From Paludibacteraceae bacterium (GTDB lineage: Bacteria > Bacteroidota > Bacteroidia > Bacteroidales > Paludibacteraceae): a stretch of DNA of 38,801 nt. Shown piece after piece: positions 1 to 7,858 of the stretch (the stretch's first letter is position 1; each line of letters starts with the position of its first letter). The notes under the pieces were generated by a model that was given only the letters and a program-made list of their open reading frames with translations, made no database searches and was not told the DNA's origin. The stretch spans positions 1-38,801 of the forward strand of contig JAGBZD010000124.1 of the NCBI GenBank assembly GCA_017628395.1. The letters run 5' to 3'. A program made the translations under genes and the position numbers.

Positions 1-956
1 ACTTTGATGTGAGCTATTTCTGGGATTCTGCTCCATCTTCCTTCTTTCCAATCGTCTATCTCATCGTCTAATTTGTTAATCACCTCCAACTCTTTATCCG
101 TCATGGATAAGTTGTCTGTCGGTTCAGGATACTTAAGGATATTTACACACGCACCAAGACAATCACGATCTGCATATATCACTTGTTGTATGGATAACAT
201 CTTCTGGAAATTTGAGCCATATTGATCATCTCCCTCATACTCTTTACACTTGGAGTTCCAAACCAAATATCCTTCGTATTCATCGCTCCAATCATGTTCA
301 TAGCCGTATGATAAATCTCTGCGATAGAGTGTAGAAATCTTATCTTCCAGCTGTTTTGTTAAATCCCGAAGATATTGGTTAATTTCTTCTAATCGTGCCA
401 CTTCTATAGGAGTAGCGAGAAACATTAGATCAAGTAAATTGTTGCGTTTCATGAACAAAGCCTCTAGTTTCTCTCGCTTGTATTTGCTTAAATCCTCTAT
501 CTCTAATACTGTACCTAAGGTGCAATCCGAATCATCTTTACCTGCGATTTGGATGATTCGTTTCTCGATGTGTTGAAGCTGATTCTTGCGCCACTCCCAT
601 TGCTTACCTTTAGGCATCTTCTCCACGCGTAATTCCCGTCGCTTGTCAAACCACATGCCGATATGGTACCATCGTATCTCTGTCCAATCTATAATTTTCT
701 TCCACCAACCGCGCAGATCCCATATACGGCGGAAGCGAATTAAGCGATTGAGGTATTGTACTTCAGCATGCCATTTTACCCAATCATCGTACTCATCACA
801 CGGAATAGTGATAGACCAAGAGTGGTTCTCGTCTTCTCTCCAATGGATGTCGTATGTTTCAGTAACTCGTTGGATTTCTTTTTCTATCCAATGTTTTGCT
901 ACTCGTAAAGAATGCAAAGTTTCTTTGCGGTATGCGTTGAAATTGTATTTTTTCAT
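1..956 (-). CDS. Unrecognised protein, 3' end beyond the left edge
   Basis: An open frame of about 318 codons starts at the ATG complementary to 954-956 and runs off the left edge without a stop. I read it codon by codon. It begins MKKYNFNAYRKETLHSL and is rich in Trp, charged and aromatic residues (for example RFRRIWDLRGWWKK near residue 75). There is no signal peptide or membrane segment, so it is probably cytoplasmic. A helical, charged middle part may form coiled coil. I do not recognise the family. It lies 106 bp downstream of the broken nuclease tail and the DUF262 pair, in the same direction, so it may belong to that defence-like cluster. Its function cannot be assigned from the visible part. 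Confidence 0.7.
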   Translation of the reverse strand, partial: MKKYNFNAYRKETLHSLRVAKHWIEKEIQRVTETYDIHWREDENHSWSITIPCDEYDDWVKWHAEVQYLNRLIRFRRIWDLRGWWKKIIDWTEIRWYHIGMWFDKRRELRVEKMPKGKQWEWRKNQLQHIEKRIIQIAGKDDSDCTLGTVLEIEDLSKYKREKLEALFMKRNNLLDLMFLATPIEVARLEEINQYLRDLTKQLEDKISTLYRRDLSYGYEHDWSDEYEGYLVWNSKCKEYEGDDQYGSNFQKMLSIQQVIYADRDCLGACVNILKYPEPTDNLSMTDKELEVINKLDDEIDDWKEGRWSRIPEIAHIK

Positions 957-1062
957 ATTGTTAAGGGCATTTCTATAAATTGCTTTGTAGAGATTTTGAG
1001 ATTTATGCTTAGTAGATTTTTGTGCGGAAGGAGAGAACATAGCGAGCTCTGTGACCGACTGA

Positions 1063-1299
1063 TTATTTCTCTTTTATGCGGTCGAGGCAGAAGTCTTTTC
1101 TACCGCATTGTTTGCAATGAATACCTTCCCAGATGGAATCAAAGTGGCTCATTGCTGCGTCGATGAAGCCGAGTTCGTCGGTCAATATACCTGCTTCGAA
1201 ATTACGATTGGCTGCGGATTTCATACCCATGCCTGCACCTGTGAGATTGGCGGAACCGATATATACGAGTTCGCTATCCATGACCACAATTTTCTTTTA
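1063..1299 (-). pseudogene. 3' remnant of a phospholipase-D-like (HKD) nuclease gene
   Basis: The frame ending at 1063 encodes KIVVMDSELVYIGSANLTGAG and continues for about 60 residues, ending in a Cys cluster (HCKQCGRKDFCLD). This is the second half of a PLD phosphodiesterase HKD motif (HxKxxxxD followed by GSANLT) plus the usual C-terminal tail. Directly upstream in the same frame there are stop codons: where the catalytic His codon should be there is TAA. The 5' two thirds of the gene are therefore missing and the DUF262 gene occupies that place, its own stop lying inside this remnant (1274-1276). An ATG at 1287 could give a 74-residue peptide, but it would lack the catalytic His. I call it a pseudogene formed by recombination or deletion. 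Confidence 0.7.
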
Positions 1300-3811
1300 A
1301 TTTATTCTCTATTTCTTCGATTTTTTCAACGATAGTTTGTTTGTTTTTCTCATATTGATATGTTGTCTTCTCTTGCAAACATATGCCGTCTTTGATAGTG
1401 TTGTTTGATATTTCAAAACAGGTCTCCAATGCTGCCCTATCTTCTCCATATATATAATATGCAACCTGCTTATATTCATTAAAACATAGGTGTATTTTAT
1501 ATGTCTTTTCTTGAATCACTATTTCTTTGTATATCTCAACAATCCATCCCCAGTAATCCTTTAACTTACTGTTTATTTGCGCCTGTTGATTTTGATCACA
1601 ATATTTAAACTGATAATCGCTGATAAGAGAAGGGATTATCTTGTGTCGTTCTGTATCTAGGACCAACTGGTCGTACCATTTGCTTGGTATCATAATGACA
1701 TAGCTGCGATTGTTCTTTATGCAGAAAAAACCTCTTGAGGATTCTCTTTTAGCAACTTCGTCATAAATAGCACTCGAATTATCATCTTTGATAAGACGAT
1801 GATATAACATATAGAAAGAATTATTTTCTTTAGGGCAGGAAGCTTTTTCTATAATGGTATGTAAATATTTATCAATAGTAGGAATGGATGTATTAAAATA
1901 ATTGCAGAACATTGTCCTTACCTCTGAACATCTTGTAACAATGGATTTAAGATACTTGTCTTTTTTATCTGCGTTTTCTGTGAAATATCTATCCTGAAGT
2001 CCTGCTTTATCCCAATGGTTCAAACAACTCAACATGGCTCGAATCAATAAGTGCTTATTCTCTCGGTATCTTTTACTTATCCCTTTCTCATCAAATAGTT
2101 CTTTCATAACATTATATCTATGACGGAAATCCTCGCTAGAACCAGCATTAGGGGTAAAGAAGAAAGAGATGGAACCTTTAAAGAAAGGATGTTGTTCTGC
2201 TTCATTAAATACATTTTCCCATTTCTCATAAAAAAATCCATTATCATCAAACATCTCTTTTGCCTTCTCCTTTTCGTCCTTGAGTTGCTCGTTTCGAGAC
2301 CTTTTTGTATCACTTTTGGCAAGGCTGTAATAGAAATTATTATCAGTCGCGCCTTGCAAATGAATAATCTCACTTAGCGCTTTGATAACACTAACTGCCG
2401 GTATATCACTCTCGATAGTAGTATTTTCAATGATATTATGTGCGACTCGTATCATTCGTTTATAGTTTTTCTTTACAATCTCGCAGTTGAAATCTTTTCC
2501 ATCTGGTAAATTCTCTATAAACTCAGTTGTAGCGGCAAAGATTATTTTATCTTGCAATCGATACTTGTCTTTACTTAATACATCAAAATCGGATGTATTA
2601 CCATAAGGGTCATTTTTTATACATGTATAAATAAACTCCCTATGAGTTAGGAATGTTTCTAATATTCTCTCAATAGCAGAAAATATAGGATATTTTGTAG
2701 ATGGCAGACTATTATCTTTTTGGCTTTCTGCTACCAAGTTGAATAGTTCTACATAGTTACTCCACCCCTGAAGCTTTTTCTCAGCCTCGGGATTCTCACA
2801 ATCATGTGTAAAAAAATAGGGTAATGCGTGCAACTTATTATCATCGAGATCTTTTAGTATTGCTGCCTTGGTAAAGAAATAGCGATTGAGAAAACGAAAA
2901 TAGCGACTACCAATATCATAATTATTTATAAGAATCTCTTCATTAACTTCTTTAGAATCGTTTATAGTAGGATTTTGCCAAAAAATATCTATCCATTTTG
3001 CATCAATTTTTGATATAAAATCAAGCCAATATGGGCTTTCCCCATTTTCAGGTTTATCTCCACCATATATCGCACCTGGATACTTCTTCATATAACGTAC
3101 AATTGAAGCTTTGAAATTCTCAAAAGGAATTAGTGATAAACCGCGAGAATTCATCTTAATATATAACTCGTCGTTCATGTCAAAGTTTTCAAGCAAAAGC
3201 ACATAAAACTGTAAGCGTTTCAAGTTGTTAGTAAGATGAGGTTGTTCAATACTATTATATCTTGAGTGAATCTCATCAAGCATATTTAACATAGAACAAA
3301 TGGTTGGGTCGCAATTGTAATCATCTGTAAACCACTTATTTGATTTCAAAACATTTGATGGTTTTTTCTCTTTAAAAGAAAACGTCTTTTGTGTAATATT
3401 TGTCAGGAAATTAGCAGATGTATCGCGGGTTTCATAAGTAAAACGACCTAAAAAGTCTGGCATTTGTTCTGCTTCTCTATTATAAATATACCAGTATAAC
3501 AAGAATAGTGTTGTTGTACGCTGTTGTCCATCAAGAAGTTCAAAACCATCTTTTTCTCCAGTAATAAGAGATTGTCTTGATCCGAAAAGAAAACTTAATT
3601 CCAGTGGTGTGTTCTTGTTAGAAATTAGCACTGAAAAAATGTCATCTAGAAAATCTGTTCTAATGTCGCTTTCTGCTTTTCGTCCTTGAGCATAAGAACG
3701 TTGAATCTTAGGTATGAAAATATTGGAAATTTTGATTGGTTCTTTCTGTCCATCAACAGTAATCCCTTTGGTTAGGATTTCTTCAAATGTATGGAATTTT
3801 GTTGTTTTCAT
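1274..3811 (-). CDS. DUF262 (ParB/GmrS-like fold) protein, 845 aa
   Basis: The N-terminal DUF262 domain is clear: PKIQRSYAQGR at residues 34-44 and LLDGQQRTTTLF at 92-103. These are the hallmark motifs of the NTP-hydrolysing half of GmrSD-type type IV restriction enzymes and related phage-defence proteins. The remaining 650 residues are mostly helical and charged. I find no DUF1524 HNH signature (no EHxxP with IGNLTLL), so this protein probably depends on another subunit for nuclease action. The last residues (NCGHG) are translated out of frame from the PLD remnant, so the natural C-terminus may be lost. It starts 26 bp after the upstream DUF262 gene and is probably cotranscribed with it. A role in defence is inference from family and context. 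Confidence 0.85.
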   Translation of the reverse strand: MKTTKFHTFEEILTKGITVDGQKEPIKISNIFIPKIQRSYAQGRKAESDIRTDFLDDIFSVLISNKNTPLELSFLFGSRQSLITGEKDGFELLDGQQRTTTLFLLYWYIYNREAEQMPDFLGRFTYETRDTSANFLTNITQKTFSFKEKKPSNVLKSNKWFTDDYNCDPTICSMLNMLDEIHSRYNSIEQPHLTNNLKRLQFYVLLLENFDMNDELYIKMNSRGLSLIPFENFKASIVRYMKKYPGAIYGGDKPENGESPYWLDFISKIDAKWIDIFWQNPTINDSKEVNEEILINNYDIGSRYFRFLNRYFFTKAAILKDLDDNKLHALPYFFTHDCENPEAEKKLQGWSNYVELFNLVAESQKDNSLPSTKYPIFSAIERILETFLTHREFIYTCIKNDPYGNTSDFDVLSKDKYRLQDKIIFAATTEFIENLPDGKDFNCEIVKKNYKRMIRVAHNIIENTTIESDIPAVSVIKALSEIIHLQGATDNNFYYSLAKSDTKRSRNEQLKDEKEKAKEMFDDNGFFYEKWENVFNEAEQHPFFKGSISFFFTPNAGSSEDFRHRYNVMKELFDEKGISKRYRENKHLLIRAMLSCLNHWDKAGLQDRYFTENADKKDKYLKSIVTRCSEVRTMFCNYFNTSIPTIDKYLHTIIEKASCPKENNSFYMLYHRLIKDDNSSAIYDEVAKRESSRGFFCIKNNRSYVIMIPSKWYDQLVLDTERHKIIPSLISDYQFKYCDQNQQAQINSKLKDYWGWIVEIYKEIVIQEKTYKIHLCFNEYKQVAYYIYGEDRAALETCFEISNNTIKDGICLQEKTTYQYEKNKQTIVEKIEEIENKLKENCGHG

Positions 3812-3837
3812 AATTGTTAGATTAACTAGTGATTATT

Positions 3838-5886
3838 TCAATTTTGATCTTTATCTGCAAACTCACTCTTAAAATCATTAATCTCTTTCAATAAATATGC
3901 ATGGTAAGCCTTCTTGTCTTCGTGACTCCACTTCCAATCAACATGCGATGCTCCAGGAATAACTTTATTGAAAATATTTTGGGTACATATAGGTACGAAC
4001 ACTCCCGAACGAATTCTCTCCCGAAGAATCTCTTTCTTCAACGCAAAAATTTTGTTCTTGTAGGAACGGTTTGTGCCGCTATCTAGTAGTGTTAAATTAC
4101 CTATCCAATTTTTTCTCTCTTTCGAGTTGTCCTCTCCAATAATGTCATACACTCGATTGACCATTGCATTGAGAATCTCTTTTTTCTCTTCTTCCCCTAC
4201 ACTTTCTAAGTTTTTCTGCAGTTCAGAATAAAACTCGTCATTCTGCAGTTCCTTGCCAAGTGCTTCTTCTGCGCCCGACAACCAATCTTGTTGTTCCTTG
4301 GGTTTACTGAGAGAGTTTGTTGTTGCAGAATCAATGTGTTCTATGTCCCATCCGAAGACATCAAGTGCCTCAAATGGGAAACGATAAATATGGCTAATGA
4401 CATCTCGTGCTCCACGCATAAGGTCAGACCTTTTTTTCTCATTATCTTCTTTGTCTATCTCTGACAAAGCGCAATCTATAGTCTTGTTCATTTCTCTGAT
4501 ATTAATGAATCGAAGAAGGTCTGGTATCTTTGCTTTGTCCTTAGAGTTGTCATAGAATAAGTGGATATATTCTTCATCTTCTCTAATATCAAGTTCTGCA
4601 TTGCCTTTTCTACTAGTGGTAATCGAATCAATAATTTCGTTTTTTATCTCTTTGTTGAGTTCATCTATAAAATCATTATGCGTGTTGATGCTATCACGAT
4701 TGTAAATGTCGGAAATTTTCTTAATTGAGTATCCATGTTTTACAAGGAGACCAACAAGATTGTATATTTTAGGATTGTAGAACCAATTCTGTAACATACG
4801 GAAGCAGTCCATTACTTGTTTCCAGAGACTTTCAACAGAACCAACAATGACTGATCCTTCTGTAGTCTTATTCTTTTTTGTAAGATGGCGATAATAATAC
4901 CTAAATAGATAATCACCTTCTTGAGAAATACCCGCAGTTTTAGTGTCGTCGTTATCAAATATATATTTGAAAATTATGATGATACGTCCATCCTCTAAAA
5001 AAATATCATTGCTTATAAAAGACCAAAAATCATTCCTATGAAGAGTATTTTCTATCAATTCCCAATCTTTTGCAATACTCAACTGCTTTAAATTGCGGAT
5101 ATCATTTTCAAAGTTGCTTCTCAGCATGAAAAGCGCGCGTATTTTCTCCGTATCAGTAAGCCCTATTTTACCTTTGTTTTCGGCAAGGAATTCTTTAATT
5201 GCATCTTTGGTGGTATTAATTTCGTACCATATAAATTGAATGCTACCAAGTTGTTCTTCATCATTACCATTTAGAAGATCAAATAACTTCTGTGTTACAT
5301 TGTGAATATTATATTCTACACCATACAAACAACATAAAGCCTCTGCACAATCAGGGTCATTTTCTTGTTTGCCCTCAAGCCAACATTTCATATAGTACAA
5401 TGCATTTGATATATGAGCCATGTCAATGTCTCTGATTTCTTGGTATGTTAGGTTGTTAAATCCCGTTTTTTCAAGTAAAAGAAAATCATTTTGTCTAGTT
5501 TCATAAAAAATATGGTATAGTTTTTTGTTTCCAAGATCTTGCGCAATAGCGTCCATATCTCGATATCTGTTTGCTAAGAATCTATACAACAAAAATATTG
5601 TTGTTAATCTTTGCTGACCATCAATAACCTCATAAGCGTCACGATTTTCTCCATCTATACAAAAAGTACCTTTTCTAACAATCAGTGGCTGTAGGCTATA
5701 AAATGATCCAGGTTTTTTGTTCTCCTTGAGAGCATATTCTAGCAAATCATTGCATAAATCATACACCTGCTGTTTAGACCATCGATATCCTCTCTGATAC
5801 GATGGTATAAAAAAATAGCGATCGTCAAGTAACTCATTTACTTTTACTTGTTTAATAACATTACACTTGCTAGACATATTTTCCAT
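3838..5886 (-). CDS. DUF262 + DUF1524 protein (GmrSD-like), 682 aa
   Basis: DUF262 motifs lie at the N-terminus: PSYQRGYRW at residues 28-36 and DGQQRLTT at 89-96. The C-terminal part carries a DUF1524/HNH-like signature: IEHID at about 515-519, then WIGNLTLL near 594-601 and NRSYKNK near 606-612. The usual Pro after EHI is replaced by Asp. This is the domain order of single-chain GmrSD-type modification-dependent endonucleases, in which DUF262 hydrolyses NTP and DUF1524 cuts modified DNA. No signal peptide or membrane segment is visible. It is the first gene of a minus-strand cluster and has a good Bacteroidetes promoter about 150 bp upstream. Its AT-rich sequence contrasts with the metabolic genes to the right, which suggests horizontal acquisition. 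Confidence 0.85.
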   Translation of the reverse strand: MENMSSKCNVIKQVKVNELLDDRYFFIPSYQRGYRWSKQQVYDLCNDLLEYALKENKKPGSFYSLQPLIVRKGTFCIDGENRDAYEVIDGQQRLTTIFLLYRFLANRYRDMDAIAQDLGNKKLYHIFYETRQNDFLLLEKTGFNNLTYQEIRDIDMAHISNALYYMKCWLEGKQENDPDCAEALCCLYGVEYNIHNVTQKLFDLLNGNDEEQLGSIQFIWYEINTTKDAIKEFLAENKGKIGLTDTEKIRALFMLRSNFENDIRNLKQLSIAKDWELIENTLHRNDFWSFISNDIFLEDGRIIIIFKYIFDNDDTKTAGISQEGDYLFRYYYRHLTKKNKTTEGSVIVGSVESLWKQVMDCFRMLQNWFYNPKIYNLVGLLVKHGYSIKKISDIYNRDSINTHNDFIDELNKEIKNEIIDSITTSRKGNAELDIREDEEYIHLFYDNSKDKAKIPDLLRFINIREMNKTIDCALSEIDKEDNEKKRSDLMRGARDVISHIYRFPFEALDVFGWDIEHIDSATTNSLSKPKEQQDWLSGAEEALGKELQNDEFYSELQKNLESVGEEEKKEILNAMVNRVYDIIGEDNSKERKNWIGNLTLLDSGTNRSYKNKIFALKKEILRERIRSGVFVPICTQNIFNKVIPGASHVDWKWSHEDKKAYHAYLLKEINDFKSEFADKDQN

Positions 5887-6037
5887 ATTATCTTTATTTT
5901 GAATCTATCGTAGTATTATAATAGTTTTTTTCTATTTTGTCGTATATGTAAACATTTATGTTATTTCTCTGAATAGCACCTTTATGGCGGTGGAAAGCAT
6001 GTTCGGGAATAGCCATCTCGCTTCGCCAAAGCGCTTG

Positions 6038-6069
6038 CAAAGGTACAACAAAATTTGCGCATTTGCAAA
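6038..6069 (-). promoter_or_regulatory. Bacteroidetes-type promoter for the DUF262 pair
   Basis: On the minus strand TTTG (6066-6069) is followed after 20 bp by TACCTTTG (6038-6045), matching the Bacteroidetes -33/-7 consensus. Transcription would start near 6031, giving a leader of about 145 nt before the DUF262/DUF1524 start codon. Confidence 0.6.
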
Positions 6070-6187
6070 TTTTAAGTGGAAAATATTTTAGGAGTTTTAA
6101 AAGTTTTAAGGGTGAGTCTTGTTTATCGGATGTGGCAAAGGTGCTACTGTTTTTGAGGTAAGGGCGGGCTGCGGATCGCTTAATCGT

Positions 6188-6206
6188 TATTCATACGGTA
6201 TGAATA
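6188..6206. promoter_or_regulatory. Perfect 19-bp palindrome, possible operator
   Basis: TATTCATACGGTATGAATA has two 9-bp arms around a single central G. It lies between the WG gene and the DUF262 promoter, about 120 bp upstream of that promoter's -33 box. A dimeric regulator could bind here; none is known. Confidence 0.4.
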
Positions 6207-6211
6207 GGATA

Positions 6212-6244
6212 ATCTATCGTTTATCTATCGTGTATCTATCGTAA
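6212..6244. repeat. Three tandem 11-bp repeats (ATCTATCGTNN)
   Basis: Units start at 6212, 6223 and 6234. The first nine bases ATCTATCGT are identical in all three; the last two vary (TT, GT, AA). The 11-bp period equals that of two arrays near 31.1 kb although the unit sequence differs. Confidence 0.75.
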
Positions 6245-6274
6245 TTGATAGCGAGATGATAGCGGAGGAACAGG

Positions 6275-7405
6275 TTAGTTCTCACTAACCCGTTCGCCCC
6301 TCTCGTTGATAAGATAGCTTTCTCCGTCCTTGCTTACTGCGATGGCTGCGAGCCCTTGCTCGTTGCTAATACTCATCGAATCGTATTCCATCGGCAGGAT
6401 CATGTTGCCTCGATTATCCGCGAGTCCGTACTTATAGTTCTTCTTGATTATCAGTATGTTGTATTTCTTTCTTGGTCTGATACTTTGGTATTCCATTGGC
6501 AATACTACCTCGCCATTGGTTCGGATTGCTCCTTCATGGGCTTCTTTGCTTTCGGGGGTGGTTTCACGCACGATGATCACATCACGGAGGTTGCTGTGCA
6601 TCACATGGGAGTATTTGGGCGCTACGATTACTTGGCCTTGTGCGGTCATGATGCCAAACTTTCCTTCTTCGTAGAACGCTATGCTGTCTGGCGTGCACCA
6701 GTAGAAGAGCCAATCGGGGTAGCAGTTGCTGCGGTAGTGTTCTTGGTAGCGGGTTTGCACGATGATTTGTTCGTTAGGGTTGATGATTGCCAGTCCAATC
6801 TCGTTGCGGATGATTGCGTATTCCTCTGCGGTGGCTGGTCGGAGGTAGTTGTACTGCTTGCTCAGCGGGTTGCCGTCCTTGTCGATTTGGTAGTATTTGC
6901 CGTCTTTGGCTACGATTATCATGTCGGAGCGCTCATTGACTGCTTCGCGGACTACTTCGTCGTACTCCATTGGGAGGTGTTGGTTGCCCTTGGCATCGAT
7001 GGCTCCCCACTTGCCTGCTTGGTTTTGTACCCAGTAGTAGCCTTGTTTGACCATAAGTGTTTGGTACTGTGGGAGGATGATGGTGTTGTAGTCTGCGTCG
7101 CATACGCCCCAGAGTTGGCCTTCGCGGTAAACGATGTCGGTGCCTAATCCTGGATACTGGATGCATTTCTCGATGATTTGTCCTGTGCGTGCGTCAATCT
7201 GCTGTAGTTGGAAGTGTGGTTGGATAGTCATGATCTCGAAGATTGTTCCCCAGCTGTGTGTGATGTGCTGGTGCTTGTCGGTTGGGCCGTATATCACATT
7301 GCCTTGACGGTCTGCGATACCTTGCTCGCCTGTAGTGGTTGTAAACACGGTGTAGTCACCATTGAATGCACGCATTTGTGCTAAGTTTGGAATTTGTTTC
7401 ATCAT
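6275..7405 (-). CDS. WG-repeat protein, 376 aa
   Basis: The protein is built of WG (KWG) beta repeats. The clearest units are KWGAIDAKGN at residues 132-141 followed by LPMEYD, and near the C-terminus KYGLADNRGN followed by LPMEYD. Each unit has the pattern (W/Y)G-x2-(D/N)-x2-G-(N/D)-x2-(I/L)-P-x2-YD. No signal peptide is seen, so it is probably cytoplasmic, although many WG proteins are exported. WG repeats form a protein-interaction or scaffold fold; no catalytic residues are visible. A hairpin with a GAGA loop (6273-6290 on the minus strand) overlaps the last codons and could help end transcription. It lies between the defence-like genes and the Fic gene, and its role is unknown. Confidence 0.85.
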   Translation of the reverse strand: MMKQIPNLAQMRAFNGDYTVFTTTTGEQGIADRQGNVIYGPTDKHQHITHSWGTIFEIMTIQPHFQLQQIDARTGQIIEKCIQYPGLGTDIVYREGQLWGVCDADYNTIILPQYQTLMVKQGYYWVQNQAGKWGAIDAKGNQHLPMEYDEVVREAVNERSDMIIVAKDGKYYQIDKDGNPLSKQYNYLRPATAEEYAIIRNEIGLAIINPNEQIIVQTRYQEHYRSNCYPDWLFYWCTPDSIAFYEEGKFGIMTAQGQVIVAPKYSHVMHSNLRDVIIVRETTPESKEAHEGAIRTNGEVVLPMEYQSIRPRKKYNILIIKKNYKYGLADNRGNMILPMEYDSMSISNEQGLAAIAVSKDGESYLINERGERVSEN

Positions 7406-7858
7406 ATTGATTTAATTTTAGATGTGAATATTTTTCTTTATTTGTCGCCCCAAGGTAAACAAACCCTCCTGAAACGCCAAAATGGATTTTATGGATATTT
7501 TTGGTCGTTCCTTACGCGCGCGCGTATATATTAAGCGGTCCCTCCGGGGGTCATTAGGAGGAAATTAAACCCGCGCGAAACGCCAAAATGAATTAATATT
7601 GTGCTCGTTTCCATTTTCACGGCGCAAAAGTACAACACATACTTGCCAAATTATGACATGTATTAAGAGAGAAATAAAATGTATGCAAAATATTTTTGTA
7701 GATGTTGCGTTTCTAGAAAATAACAGAGATTTAGGTGAAGTGAGCACTCTTAACAAAACGCACTTTGGGGTCACGAAGAGTCTCTCGGTAGATACAGCCA
7801 ATGTAAAGAAGAATAGAATCTTAAATATAGGTATAAACTATGAGTGATAAGTGATACA
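7406..7858. other. Intergenic stretch with short repeats and an alternating pyrimidine-purine tract
   Basis: This 453-bp gap lies upstream of the WG gene. It contains a 14-bp direct repeat (GAAACGCCAAAATG at 7471 and 7577, both within AAACCC-rich context), an alternating pyrimidine-purine tract (7513-7531) and a possible leftward -7 box CAAAAGTA at 7625-7632 (TACTTTTG on the minus strand, no convincing -33). Short frames across it do not look coding. Confidence 0.5.
7625..7632 (-). promoter_or_regulatory. Possible -7 element for the WG-repeat gene
   Basis: TACTTTTG on the minus strand fits the TAnnTTTG box, but no TTG lies 20 bp upstream. It would give a leader of over 200 nt, so the call is weak. 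Confidence 0.3.

Larger units (their letters stand above)
5887..6274. other. Intergenic stretch with promoter, palindrome and 11-bp repeats
   Basis: This 388-bp gap separates the WG-repeat gene from the DUF262 pair. It holds a leftward promoter (6038-6069), a perfect 19-bp palindrome (6188-6206) and three 11-bp direct repeats (6212-6244). I see no coding potential. Confidence 0.6.

Noticed and set aside
6356..7147. Open frame of 263 codons on the plus strand
   Set aside because: It is the reverse frame of the WG-repeat gene; its composition reflects the repeats on the other strand.
1..7858. Mobile element carrying the DUF262 genes
   Set aside because: No transposase, recombinase, terminal repeats or attachment site could be found inside the window; only composition and the gene scar hint at transfer.
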